Positions 25,404-33,214 are shown, counted from the stretch's first letter. The stretch: DNA of 42,179 nucleotides from CAMCHP01 sp036835325 (GCA_036835325.1 DAITMF010000030.1:1-42179), one strand, 5' to 3'. Numbers and translations: made by a program. Notes: a model not told the origin generated them from the letters alone.

Positions 25404-27599
25404 TTACAGGTTTGCATCAATGAAGTCAGTGATCTTCGTGAACAAATGCAAGCGTGTATTTCCTCCGTAGATTCCGTGATTGCGGTCAGGATAAATAAAC
25501 AGGTCAAACTGCTTATTGGCCTTCACCATGGCACTGATCATTTCCATGGTGTTTTGGTAGTGTACGTTGTCGTCGGCACTTCCGTGTACAAGCAGGTACT
25601 TGCCTTTGAGCTTCTCGACATGGTTGATGGGTGAGTTGTCGTCGTAACCACTCGGATTCTCTTGCGGGGTGCGCATGAAGCGCTCGGTGTAAATGCTGTC
25701 GTAGTACCGCCAATTGGTCACCGGAGCAACCGCGATGCCCATTTTGTAGTACTCAGCGCCTTTGGTCATGCAGAGTGAAGCCATGTAGCCGCCGTAGCTC
25801 CATCCCATAATGCCCAAGCGATCGCCATCAACATAGCTCTGTGCCTGAAGGTGCTTCGCAAGGTCAATGAAGTCTTCGGTTTCGAGTTTGCCAAGTTGCA
25901 AATACGTAGCGTGTTTGAAGTCACGGCCACGGTTCATCGTGCCTCGCGGATCGCAACTCACAACAATGTATCCTTTCTCAGCGAGCATTTGGTGGTACAG
26001 GTAGTTTGCGCCTCCCCATGAATCGGTCACCATGTTGCTGCCCGGACCACCATAGATGTTCACAAAAACGGGGTACTTTTTTGCAGGGTCGAAATTGGTG
26101 GGTTTCATCATCCAGCAGTTCAATTCAATGCCTCCACTGTTGGTGAAGGTGAAAAACTCCTTCTTTGCCAAGGGATATTTGGCCAATGTATCGCGAAGCT
26201 TTTGGTTGTCTTTCAGCACGCGAATCTCCTTTCCACGGGCGTTGTGCAGGGTGATGTAGTAGGGGGTATTGGCGTCTGAATGGTAGTTGATGTAGTACTT
26301 GAAGCTTGTGCTGAAGTCGGCGTTGTTCGTCCCTTTGCGCTGGCTCAAACGCATGGGCGCGCCTTTCTTCAAGCTGGCTGCGTACACATGGGTTTCAAGG
26401 GCGCTGACCTCAGCTGCGCTGAAGAAAACCTGTGCGGTACGCTCGTCGTAGCCAAAGAATTCGATGACATCCCAATTGCCTTTGGTAATCTGTCGAATCA
26501 GCTTGCCGTCCATCCCATAATGGTAGATGTGGTTGTAGCCATCGCGTTCGGAGTTCCAAAGAAATCCATTGCCACCTGACAAAAAAATCAGGTTGTCGTT
26601 GATGTCGATGTACGTTTTTGATGTTTCATCGTAGATGGAGGTGGTCGCTATACCAAAGGGACTCGCCTTTGCAGCATCGGCGAGCAAGAATTCGAGTCGA
26701 TTTTGGTGACGGTTCATACGCATGACGCACAGCTGGGTGGCGCTGGTCGTCCATTTGATTCGCGGAATGTAGATGTCGCTCTCTGTGCCCAAATCAACCG
26801 GGGTAGCAAACGCCTCTTCAAGGTCATACACCATAATGTTTACGGTGCTGTTTCGTTCGCCCGCCTTGGGGTATTTAAAGGTATACTGGTCGGGGTAGAG
26901 ATCACCGTACATGGCCATTTGGAACTCCTTCACCTTCGACTCATCAAAGCGGTAGAAGGCGAGCCGATTGCCATCGGGCGCCCAGTAAAGTCCGTTGTCA
27001 AATCCGAATTCTTCTTCGTAAACCCAGTCGGTGGCTCCGTTGATGATTTCATTGCTCTTGCCGTCGGTGGTGACCTGCGTTTCTTCGCGGGTGGCCAGAT
27101 CAACAATAAAAATGTTGTTGTCGCGCACAAAGGCTACGCGGTTTGCAGCCGGAGAGAACTGAGCCAACCGTTGTTTGCCTTTTTTAAAGTCGGTTAGCGG
27201 GTAACCGCGCTGTTTGGTGAGGTCGTATACGTAGTAATTGGAAGCACTTGAATGCCTATAAATCGCCTCTTGCTCTGTAGCAATCAGTAGTTTGGTTTCG
27301 TCGGCGCTAAATGTGTAGTCGTCGAAGGCTTTTTTCGGGTCGTTGAAAATCTGCGCTGAGCTAGCAATTACAGCAACTTCTTGGCCGGTCGCATAGGCAT
27401 ATTTCACGATTTTACTTCCTGCGCTTTCGTCGTATTCCAAACTGGTATAGTGCTCACCGTCGTTCATGGAACGGAGGCCGCCCACGTACTCCATCCTGAA
27501 TTCACTTGAGTACCAAATTTTTTCGTTCGACAGTTCTTGTGCCCCTACTGAGGTGGCAACAAGCAGAACGAGCAACAATGCAATGCGGTTGATCAACAT
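25404..27599 (-). CDS. Dipeptidyl peptidase IV-type serine peptidase (S9B)
   Basis: The 731-residue protein has a signal peptide (MLINRIALLLVLLVATSVGA), an N-terminal eight-bladed propeller (about 40-480; WVYEEEFGFDNGLYWAPDGN contains the double-Glu motif that binds the substrate amino terminus in DPP4) and a C-terminal alpha/beta hydrolase (about 490-731). The catalytic Ser lies in GIMGWSYGGYMAS, the Asp in LVHGSADDNVHYQ and the His in YPDRNHGIYGG. It removes N-terminal dipeptides, preferring Pro or Ala at position 2, in the periplasm. Start supported by the signal peptide. The divergent promoter at 27630-27637 (TATCTTCG on minus) sits 31 nt upstream. Normal length, no missing residue. Confidence 0.96.
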   Translation of the reverse strand: MLINRIALLLVLLVATSVGAQELSNEKIWYSSEFRMEYVGGLRSMNDGEHYTSLEYDESAGSKIVKYAYATGQEVAVIASSAQIFNDPKKAFDDYTFSADETKLLIATEQEAIYRHSSASNYYVYDLTKQRGYPLTDFKKGKQRLAQFSPAANRVAFVRDNNIFIVDLATREETQVTTDGKSNEIINGATDWVYEEEFGFDNGLYWAPDGNRLAFYRFDESKVKEFQMAMYGDLYPDQYTFKYPKAGERNSTVNIMVYDLEEAFATPVDLGTESDIYIPRIKWTTSATQLCVMRMNRHQNRLEFLLADAAKASPFGIATTSIYDETSKTYIDINDNLIFLSGGNGFLWNSERDGYNHIYHYGMDGKLIRQITKGNWDVIEFFGYDERTAQVFFSAAEVSALETHVYAASLKKGAPMRLSQRKGTNNADFSTSFKYYINYHSDANTPYYITLHNARGKEIRVLKDNQKLRDTLAKYPLAKKEFFTFTNSGGIELNCWMMKPTNFDPAKKYPVFVNIYGGPGSNMVTDSWGGANYLYHQMLAEKGYIVVSCDPRGTMNRGRDFKHATYLQLGKLETEDFIDLAKHLQAQSYVDGDRLGIMGWSYGGYMASLCMTKGAEYYKMGIAVAPVTNWRYYDSIYTERFMRTPQENPSGYDDNSPINHVEKLKGKYLLVHGSADDNVHYQNTMEMISAMVKANKQFDLFIYPDRNHGIYGGNTRLHLFTKITDFIDANL

Positions 27600-27612
27600 A
27601 CGTTGTGTGTTT

Positions 27613-27637
27613 TATCTTTGAGGTCGGGCCGAAGATA
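27613..27637. promoter_or_regulatory. Divergent overlapping -7 elements between the DPP4 and FAD-oxidase genes
   Basis: Plus-strand TATCTTTG (27613-27620) points to the oxidase gene, and minus-strand TATCTTCG (27630-27637) to the peptidase gene. The two face each other with 9 bp between them, forming an imperfect inverted repeat. Divergent transcripts would overlap here, so the promoters could compete. Confidence 0.5.
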
Positions 27638-27656
27638 AAGAATCCCGACGTGTGAT

Positions 27657-29090
27657 ATGGCGAAAGAGGCGTACAAACAACCCGATGCTGCTGACCTGAA
27701 TCGCTTCATCGATCTTGTTGGGATGGATGGAGTTCATGCAGATAACGAACACCGCGAGCGCTACAGCCATGACGAAACCGAAGATTTGCGCTTTCCGCCG
27801 TCGGTTGTATTAACCCCTTCACGGGCAGAAGATGTAGCGCAAATATTGGCCCACTGTTCGCGAGAACGTATACCGGTAACACCCATTGGTGCACGTACTG
27901 GTTTGAGCGGTGGTGCGTTGTGTGTTTACGGTGGAGTAGGTTTATCGCTGGAGCGGATGAATGCCATCACCCTCGTTGACGAGTTGAATTTGCAAGTTGT
28001 CACGCAACCGGCCGTCATCACGCAGGAACTTCAGGAAGCGGTGGCCGCAAAAGGCTTGTATTACGCGCCCGATCCGGCCAGCCGAGGAACCTGTTTCATT
28101 GGCGGTAATTTGGCCGAGAATTCAGGTGGCCCAAGAGCCGTCAAATACGGTGTCACCAAAGATTGGGTGCTCAACTTGCAGGTGGCATTGCCTTCCGGTG
28201 AGCTCATCCACACGGGGGTGAACACCTTGAAAAACAGCACTGGATACAACCTTACCCAACTTTTCGTGGGAAGTGAAGGTACTTTGGGTGTGATTACATC
28301 CGCAACCTTGAAACTCATTCCACATCCGACGCAGTCGTTATTGATGTTGGTCCCATTCCGATCGGCTACCGATGCCTGTGCAGCTGTTTCGGCCATCTTC
28401 AGAGCAGGAGTTACACCGTCGGCGCTTGAATTTATGGAACGTGATGCCATAGAATTGGCCATGGAGTTCACCGGAAAGCGTCCGGTCGACGTTGCCGATG
28501 ATACCATGGCGCATTTGTTAATCGAGGTCGATGGGCATCACCAAGCGGTACTGCTCGACGATTGTGAGCGCATAGCCAAGGTCGTTGAAGAACACGGGGC
28601 AGGTGAGGTACTTTTTGCCGATTCTGACGCTCAGAAAGAAGCCTTGTGGTTTTTGCGCAGAAGGGTGGGTGAAGCGGTGAAAGCCTCAAGCGTGTACAAA
28701 GAAGAAGATACCGTGGTGCCGCGTTACCGTTTGCCTGAATTGCTTTCAGGCGTGAAGGAAATTGGAAACAATTTTGGCTTTAAATCGGTATGCTACGGCC
28801 ACGCCGGCGACGGGAACTTGCACGTGAACATTCTTAAAGGTGAGTTAACGGATACACAGTGGAATGAGGGATTGGACGAGGCGATTCGCGCTATTTTCAA
28901 ACTTGTTGTTGAGCTAGGTGGAACCTTAAGCGGAGAACACGGAATAGGTCTCGTACAAAAGGAGTATATGCCTTTAGCATTTAGTGACTTAGAGCTACAA
29001 AGGATGTGGGGAATCAAACGGGTCTTTGACCCAAATCTCATCATGAATCCGGGAAAAGTGTTTCCGGAACACTATTGGAAGCTTACCTGA
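27657..29090 (+). CDS. FAD-linked oxidase, glycolate/D-lactate dehydrogenase (GlcD) type
   Basis: The 477-residue protein has a PCMH-type FAD domain (about 45-225: PVTPIGARTGLSGGALCVYG, the ADP-ribosyl/pyrophosphate region DPASRGTCFIGGNLAENSGG, and KYGVTKDWVLNLQVALPSGE) and a C-terminal FAD-oxidase domain (about 230-470) containing GHAGDGNLHVNIL and SGEHGIGLVQKEYM, the active-site histidine motifs. It oxidises a 2-hydroxyacid such as D-lactate or glycolate, probably feeding electrons to the quinone pool at the inner membrane. It is single-subunit length, without a fused iron-sulfur domain. The exact substrate cannot be fixed. Confidence 0.93.
   Translation: MAKEAYKQPDAADLNRFIDLVGMDGVHADNEHRERYSHDETEDLRFPPSVVLTPSRAEDVAQILAHCSRERIPVTPIGARTGLSGGALCVYGGVGLSLERMNAITLVDELNLQVVTQPAVITQELQEAVAAKGLYYAPDPASRGTCFIGGNLAENSGGPRAVKYGVTKDWVLNLQVALPSGELIHTGVNTLKNSTGYNLTQLFVGSEGTLGVITSATLKLIPHPTQSLLMLVPFRSATDACAAVSAIFRAGVTPSALEFMERDAIELAMEFTGKRPVDVADDTMAHLLIEVDGHHQAVLLDDCERIAKVVEEHGAGEVLFADSDAQKEALWFLRRRVGEAVKASSVYKEEDTVVPRYRLPELLSGVKEIGNNFGFKSVCYGHAGDGNLHVNILKGELTDTQWNEGLDEAIRAIFKLVVELGGTLSGEHGIGLVQKEYMPLAFSDLELQRMWGIKRVFDPNLIMNPGKVFPEHYWKLT
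27721..27730 (+). repeat. GGATGGATGG decamer, copy 6
   Basis: Exact copy near the start of the FAD-oxidase gene, preceded by G. It is read in another frame than copies 2 and 3 (Gly-Met-Asp-Gly). Confidence 0.8.
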
Positions 29091-29111
29091 AAATTATCAT
29101 TCGACTCGAAC

Positions 29112-29141
29112 TTGTTTATATTGATTCTGTTTTTATATTTG
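29112..29141 (+). promoter_or_regulatory. Consensus promoter of a candidate small RNA
   Basis: TTG (29112-29114), a 19-nt spacer and TATATTTG (29134-29141) form the best full match to the Bacteroidota promoter seen in this window. No open reading frame of note follows on the plus strand. Confidence 0.75.
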
Positions 29142-29146
29142 GGCGC

Positions 29147-29272
29147 TCGGGAAGGAGAGAGCCCGAGTGAGTTAGTTGAGAAGAGTGGGGTAGCCCCCAC
29201 TCGCATGAGTAATTATAGTTTTTAGTTTTTCAGTTTAAGCCATAAAGTCCCGCTAACGAGCGGGACTTTTTT
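29147..29272 (+). ncRNA. Candidate small RNA C
   Basis: The transcript predicted from the promoter at 29112-29141 is about 125 nt. It begins with a hairpin (CGCTCGGG/CCCGAGTG, 8 bp with one wobble, 10-nt loop rich in GGAGAGAG), then a perfect 8-bp hairpin (GAGTGGGG/CCCCACTC, loop TAGC), an A/T-rich single-stranded middle and an 11-bp terminator hairpin (AAAGTCCCGCT/AGCGGGACTTT, loop AACG) with six T. No start codon with a sizeable frame is present. The first loop contains GGAGAGA, complementary to TCTCTCC in candidates A and B. No known RNA family is recognised. Confidence 0.68.
29244..29272 (+). terminator. Intrinsic terminator of small RNA C
   Basis: Perfect 11-bp stem, 4-nt loop AACG, then TTTTTT on the plus strand. 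Confidence 0.85.
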
Positions 29273-29301
29273 GGTTTCGGACAAATCGAACGCAATGGGA
29301 C

Positions 29302-29332
29302 AAAAAAAGGGCCGACACACTGGCCGACCCTT
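29302..29332 (-). terminator. Intrinsic terminator after the DUF4920-like gene
   Basis: Minus-strand hairpin AAGGGTCGGC/GTCGGCCCTT (10 bp with two wobble pairs) followed by seven T. It faces the terminator of small RNA C across about 30 bp. Confidence 0.75.
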
Positions 29333-29356
29333 AATAAATGAGTTGAGTGTCAACGA

Positions 29357-29956
29357 TCAGTTGGCGCTTTCGGTCGCATCGGCTGATGCTTCTTCGGTGC
29401 CGTGGTCATGGCCTTCGTGATCGTGATCATGATCGTGGCCGTCGTGATTGTGACCATCAGAATCTTCTGACCCTTCGTAACCCAGAATTACAACGCCTGT
29501 GGCATTGAATTGCAGTTCATATTTGTCTTCGGTGATGGCGTCAATGGCTTCTTGTGTAGCATTGGCATCTTCGAGCAAGTGCTTTTGCAAATCAACCGAG
29601 GTTGTATCCCAGTAAGCTGAACCGTTGATGTATGCGGTGAGGCCGCTTACGCCTGTTTTTGGGACAAAAAAAGCATGGTCGTTCATAAACACCATGACCT
29701 CGCCCTGCCCAGGGTGTTCAACTTTCATCCAGCAGCCCATTTTCTGGCAGCTTTCAACGATGGTTGCGCGGAATGTACCGTCAGTGGTGCCTTCAGCAAA
29801 ATTGGCAGTGTGAAACAACGAAGCGCCTGTGGTGTCAAACTGGGCTCCGTATGCGTTGACGGCAACGGCGGCAGTTTCATGATCGTGACCTGAATGGTCA
29901 GCGCCTCCGCAGGCAAACAAGCCGGCAGCGGCAGCGAAGAAGAACAGTTTTTTCAT
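29357..29956 (-). CDS. DUF4920-type lipoprotein with histidine-rich metal-binding tail
   Basis: The 199-residue protein has a lipoprotein signal (MKKLFFFAAAAGLFAC, Cys16). An HSGHDH cluster follows the cysteine. The core, about 35-165, carries the DUF4920 pattern VESCQKMGCWMKV with two cysteines spaced for metal or disulphide, and VFMNDHAFFVPK. The last 35 residues are a run of His/Asp/Glu (HNHDGHDHDHDHEGHDHG), a typical Zn/Cu/Ni-binding tail. A likely role is metal buffering or copper handling in the periplasm or at the outer membrane (inference). A -7-like TACCTTCG lies on the minus strand at 29976-29983. Confidence 0.85.
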   Translation of the reverse strand: MKKLFFFAAAAGLFACGGADHSGHDHETAAVAVNAYGAQFDTTGASLFHTANFAEGTTDGTFRATIVESCQKMGCWMKVEHPGQGEVMVFMNDHAFFVPKTGVSGLTAYINGSAYWDTTSVDLQKHLLEDANATQEAIDAITEDKYELQFNATGVVILGYEGSEDSDGHNHDGHDHDHDHEGHDHGTEEASADATESAN

Positions 29957-30001
29957 GGTGTGAATGAAATTTACTGCGAAGGTATGATTTTATCGAATGA
30001 A

Positions 30002-30685
30002 TCAATCATCCAGCAAACGGAACTCGACTGCGAAGAGTACAAGTCCGACCTTGCTTTTTATCTCGAATTTATCAAACAGCTCTTGGCGGTAGTAATCGAC
30101 GGTTCGTCGGCTAATTCCCATCGCATCAGCGATGTTGTCGTAGGTGGGTTCGTCGCGGCGGCACACCAGTCTTAAGAACTCAAGTTCGCGCGGCGTGATT
30201 TTTTGAATAACCTCCTGACGTCTGCGCTCTTCGCGTGTGCGCATCTCAGGGTTTTTGATGTAGGTATTGTGGATGTCTTCGTTGTGAAAGTAACCCGTGT
30301 GAACGATGGAGTCAATCGCTGCTTTGAAAAGAACAGGCCGAGCATTCTTTCGGATGAAGCCACGGGCACCTGAACGAATGGCCTTGATCAAGGAGTCTTC
30401 ACTGGCGTCAACCGTCAGCGCCAATGAACGAATGTCAGGGTGGTGCTTGCTCAGGTATTCCAAGGTTTGAAATCCATCCATGATGGGCATGTGCAAATCA
30501 ATGATGACCAAGTCAGGGTTTTCAGAGACGCGCAAATAGTCGATGAGTTCTTCACCGTTTGAAGCTTCAAACACCACCTTGTACTTATCGAGTGCGTTCA
30601 CAATAGCCGTTAACCCGCTGCGAACAATGTGGTGATCGTCAACAATGGCTACTTTGTATTCGTTCTTTTCCTGGTAATTGTCCAT
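30002..30685 (-). CDS. NarL/LuxR-family response regulator
   Basis: The 227-residue protein has a receiver domain (about 10-128: acidic pair VDD, phospho-acceptor Asp in LVIIDLHMPIMDG, Thr in LALTVDASED, Lys in GFIRKNARP) and a LuxR-type HTH (about 160-220: ITPRELEFLRLVCRRDEPTY, NIADAMGISRRTVDYYRQ). Its start overlaps the end of the sensor kinase by 37 bp, a cognate pair. It is the last gene of a four-gene operon. The HTH is well conserved; the regulon is unknown. Confidence 0.94.
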   Translation of the reverse strand: MDNYQEKNEYKVAIVDDHHIVRSGLTAIVNALDKYKVVFEASNGEELIDYLRVSENPDLVIIDLHMPIMDGFQTLEYLSKHHPDIRSLALTVDASEDSLIKAIRSGARGFIRKNARPVLFKAAIDSIVHTGYFHNEDIHNTYIKNPEMRTREERRRQEVIQKITPRELEFLRLVCRRDEPTYDNIADAMGISRRTVDYYRQELFDKFEIKSKVGLVLFAVEFRLLDD

Positions 30686-31425
30686 GTTGTACCTTTTTCG
30701 GGCTGCGATGTGAGAACCGCAGTCATATTGACCAAATCGCAGCGTTTTTTGACGTTCAGGATTCCTGAGCCCAGCGAGTGGACTTCCGTATTGAAGCCTT
30801 TTCCGTCATCTGCGATATAAATAAGTAGGGGAGAGCTTTGCAGTTTGATGGATAGCGTGCGCGCTCGGCTGTATTTGATTGCGTTTTGAACGATTTCTTG
30901 AAACGCCCTAAAGAGCATCACGCGTTCTTCGTTGGAGAGGCCATCTTTCTCGCCATCACTTTCTACGGGGATCATAAAGGTTCCGAGGTGTTCCAGTCGC
31001 GCAGCTTCGTCAACGATGGCGTCAAACAAATCACGTCGTTGCCAGAATTCATTGTTGAGTGCTCTACCCAGTCGGCCCACCTCATCGATGCATGCTTCAA
31101 GGGTTGACAGTACCCGTTGAAGGTCTTCAGATTCCTCGAGTTCATCGCCAAAGTGGTGTGTCATGCCCAAATGAGTAGCGGTGAGCAGTTGCCCCACATT
31201 GTCATGAAGTTCACGGCCAATCAGGCTCAACGTGTTTTGCGTAGCCTCTTTCTCTGCATTGGCGACCTCAATCAACATGGCTTGATGCAAGCTTTTCCGC
31301 TCCGCATCAAATCGAATCTTTCGGTTCTGGGCAGCAACAATCAAGGCAATATAGAAGGCCACCAACACCAGAACGATAAGCGAGAGCACTACCGCTGTAA
31401 TCACCAATTCACTGTCTACTTGCAT
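30649..31425 (-). CDS. HisKA_3-type sensor histidine kinase with one transmembrane helix
   Basis: The 258-residue kinase has an N-terminal membrane helix (about 8-32, VITAVVLSLIVLVLVAFYIALIV in part), a HisKA_3 dimerisation box with the phospho-His in GRELHDNVGQLL (about 73), an N-box FQEIVQNAIKYSRA and a G-box IADDGKGF, followed by GSGILNVKKRCDLV. It lacks a sensor domain of its own. It overlaps the preceding membrane protein by 17 bp, suggesting that protein supplies signal input. It phosphorylates the regulator encoded next. Confidence 0.94.
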   Translation of the reverse strand: MQVDSELVITAVVLSLIVLVLVAFYIALIVAAQNRKIRFDAERKSLHQAMLIEVANAEKEATQNTLSLIGRELHDNVGQLLTATHLGMTHHFGDELEESEDLQRVLSTLEACIDEVGRLGRALNNEFWQRRDLFDAIVDEAARLEHLGTFMIPVESDGEKDGLSNEERVMLFRAFQEIVQNAIKYSRARTLSIKLQSSPLLIYIADDGKGFNTEVHSLGSGILNVKKRCDLVNMTAVLTSQPEKGTTWTITRKRTNTK

Positions 31426-32056
31426 GCTTTAATTGTGGGGTTTTGTAGCTTGTAAAGAGAAAAAGAGATGCGAGCGCTAATTCATGGAAGCAAAACAAGT
31501 AGATGTACAGGTCATAAATGGCACTGGCTGTTTGCTGATCGAACTTGCTCATTAAGCCGAATATGGGCGCTTGACATAAGTAATAGAGCAGAACTACGTT
31601 GTACAACCAAAATACAGGTTGGCCTTTTAACGGCTCATCAGAAGTATAAGCCAATCCGTAGAGACCAATCATTGCCAATACGGCCAAGAAGAGGCCGGCC
31701 ACAATAATGGCCGAGGTGGATGGCCAATTGAAAAACGCACCGGTAAATAGGTCTCGGAGGAGGAACCCGAGAACAAGCACTCCTCCAACGAGAACCACGA
31801 GGGTCACCACTTTCTTGAAGTCTGATATAGTGACAAGGGCAGTGCCTACAAGGAAGTATTCGATGGCGACAAATGCATTTATTATGTGCGCATTGAACTG
31901 CCCCGAATTCCGTAGTTCTATGGCTACAATGTTCACAACCAAACTGATCAGGAGTGACAAGCCAAGCAAATGCACCCATTTCAGCTTGCTTCGAAAACAA
32001 AACAGCCAACTTCCGGCAGAAATCATGAGCAAGGCGATTGATGTTTGATCATTCAT
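31409..32056 (-). CDS. Polytopic membrane protein coupled to a sensor kinase
   Basis: The 215-residue protein has about seven hydrophobic helices (segments near 5-20, 28-46, 57-75, 82-100, 117-133, 145-163 and 183-205). The name-giving features of 7TM sensory receptors are absent, so I leave it unnamed. It overlaps the kinase start by 17 bp and follows the 32086 gene by 29 bp. A membrane sensor feeding the short kinase is the simplest reading. Confidence 0.75.
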   Translation of the reverse strand: MNDQTSIALLMISAGSWLFCFRSKLKWVHLLGLSLLISLVVNIVAIELRNSGQFNAHIINAFVAIEYFLVGTALVTISDFKKVVTLVVLVGGVLVLGFLLRDLFTGAFFNWPSTSAIIVAGLFLAVLAMIGLYGLAYTSDEPLKGQPVFWLYNVVLLYYLCQAPIFGLMSKFDQQTASAIYDLYIYLFCFHELALASLFLFTSYKTPQLKHASRQ

Positions 32057-32085
32057 TCGGCCAAGTTAACCAATCAAGGATGACC

Positions 32086-32898
32086 TTATTGCGACTTCGT
32101 TTTCGGACAATGTGGCGGGCAGTAGACCGCTCGGTCCAACGCTTGGTTAACGAAGCTTCCGTAGGGTGTATCGTTGTTGATTTGGTCGGTCCACGCCGTG
32201 CCATTGTTGAATTCAACGTGGAAAACCACAGAGTGGCGGTAGCCATCAGGACCCAGGAAGAAGTCTTGGTTTACGTCATGGGCACGGAGCCACTGCATGC
32301 TGTAACCGCGCATGCAAATGCGCAACCGGGCATCCGGAGCCCCAAGTGCACGTTTGTTGTCGTTGTAAAGCACTTCGAGATTGGTTGACCATTTGAAGTG
32401 AAAAGCTTTGGGGTCGTTGTTGTTGTAGTCGATTCCAATTTCAGAACCGGGAGTACCCGTGCGCCGAACGCGCATCTGTGAGGCATATTCGTTCATTTCA
32501 GCGCTCCAGTCACCGGTGATTGGTACGATTTTTGTGCCATTGAATTCATGGGTTGGTGCTGCTCCAGCGCTGCCGTTGCTCAAAGCGGGCACCAAGTGGT
32601 AAACGTTCGAGCCGATTGTGTCAGCTACAGCACCAAGCGCAACAATGCGCAAACCATAGGCTTCTTGCAAACCGGTGCTGGTGCGTTTTAGCCCCGGGTA
32701 AATCACAATTACGGCACGGTCGTTTTCAATACCAGTCTCCTTCACAAGCCCTTGAATGTCATTAAAGTTGAAGGTAAATCGTTTTCCAAGGGTGTTGGGC
32801 CCTATTCCTGAAGGGTAGAAGTTTTGTTTAAAGGCATCAACTCCAGCGTTGACCTCAGTGAGGTTCATTTGCCCCGGGTAGAATTTAAAACTTGACAT
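32086..32898 (-). CDS. Protein of unknown function heading the two-component operon
   Basis: The 270-residue protein has no signal peptide or membrane helix and begins MSSFKFYPGQMNLTEVNAGV. It is rich in Asn/Asp/Gly and aromatic residues, with patches such as DYNNNDPKAFHFKW and NGTAWTDQINNDTPYGSF. Near the end CPPHCPKTKSQ holds a Cys pair. I recognise no family. It sits 29 bp upstream of the membrane protein, so it is probably co-transcribed with the kinase and regulator and could be a cytoplasmic partner or target. Confidence 0.7.
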   Translation of the reverse strand: MSSFKFYPGQMNLTEVNAGVDAFKQNFYPSGIGPNTLGKRFTFNFNDIQGLVKETGIENDRAVIVIYPGLKRTSTGLQEAYGLRIVALGAVADTIGSNVYHLVPALSNGSAGAAPTHEFNGTKIVPITGDWSAEMNEYASQMRVRRTGTPGSEIGIDYNNNDPKAFHFKWSTNLEVLYNDNKRALGAPDARLRICMRGYSMQWLRAHDVNQDFFLGPDGYRHSVVFHVEFNNGTAWTDQINNDTPYGSFVNQALDRAVYCPPHCPKTKSQ

Positions 32899-32927
32899 GC
32901 TAATTTTGGTGTTGGTTATTTATTTTT

Positions 32928-32935
32928 CAAAGAAA
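32928..32935 (-). promoter_or_regulatory. Possible -7 element of the 32898-30002 operon
   Basis: Minus-strand TTTCTTTG fits TAnnTTTG at five of six fixed bases, 29 nt upstream of the ATG at 32898. Confidence 0.35.
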
Positions 32936-32956
32936 CCAACGGAAGCCATGGCAAAC

Positions 32957-32976
32957 ACCTGTCTATTTTCACAGGT
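32957..32976. promoter_or_regulatory. Perfect inverted repeat ACCTGT-N8-ACAGGT
   Basis: A perfect 6-8-6 palindrome in the intergenic region. Its centre lies about 45 bp upstream of the predicted start of the 32898 operon and about 67 bp upstream of small RNA A. An activator site for the operon is plausible. Confidence 0.5.
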
Positions 32977-33019
32977 TGGTATTGGTTGAATTGACAGTGC
33001 TTTCGGTAGTAAGTCTAGG

Positions 33020-33027
33020 TACCTTTG
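33020..33027 (+). promoter_or_regulatory. -7 element of small RNA A
   Basis: TACCTTTG is a perfect TAnnTTTG match. No TTG lies 19 nt upstream, which suggests activator dependence. A 9-bp inverted repeat (AATTGACAG at 32989-32997, CTGTCAATT at 33028-33036) brackets it. Confidence 0.55.
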
Positions 33028-33033
33028 CTGTCA

Positions 33034-33193
33034 ATTAGGTTTTTGGTTAAACTGAATGCTTGAGCAATGTCGTTGCCAACTCTCACTCTCTCTGTGAACT
33101 TGGCGATGGGGGCATGCCGGTCCTATTCTCTCCCTTAGAACGCATGTCACCCAACGACAAAAAAGGCACACGACGGTGTGCCTTTTTTGTCGT
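33034..33193 (+). ncRNA. Candidate small RNA A (C-rich motif family)
   Basis: Predicted transcript of about 160 nt between two convergent or divergent gene ends, with no credible protein frame. Its central part forms a hairpin (CGTTGCCAA pairing with TTGGCGATG, wobbles included) whose apex holds a TCAC/GTGA mini-stem. After it comes CCTATTCTCTCCC (33122-33134), then GCAT, then ACCCAA (33149-33154), then an 18-bp terminator. The same elements occur in candidate B; the distance from GGTTAA (33045) to the 13-mer is 77 nt in both. A C-rich unpaired motif of this kind often pairs with purine-rich translation starts (as in UCCC-type sRNAs). No known family matched by eye. Confidence 0.7.
33154..33193. 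terminator. Bidirectional terminator shared by small RNA A and the orphan regulator gene
   Basis: An 18-bp perfect stem with loop GACG. Both arms contain runs (six A on the left, six T on the right), so it can stop the plus-strand RNA and the minus-strand regulator transcript. Confidence 0.92.
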
Positions 33194-33214
33194 GTAATTT
33201 TGCTAGAAACTTTC

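Noticed and set aside
29147..29272. Candidate RNA C as signal recognition particle RNA or 6S RNA
   Set aside because: It lacks the conserved SRP loop bases and tetraloop arrangement, and lacks the long interrupted helix with central bubble of 6S RNA.
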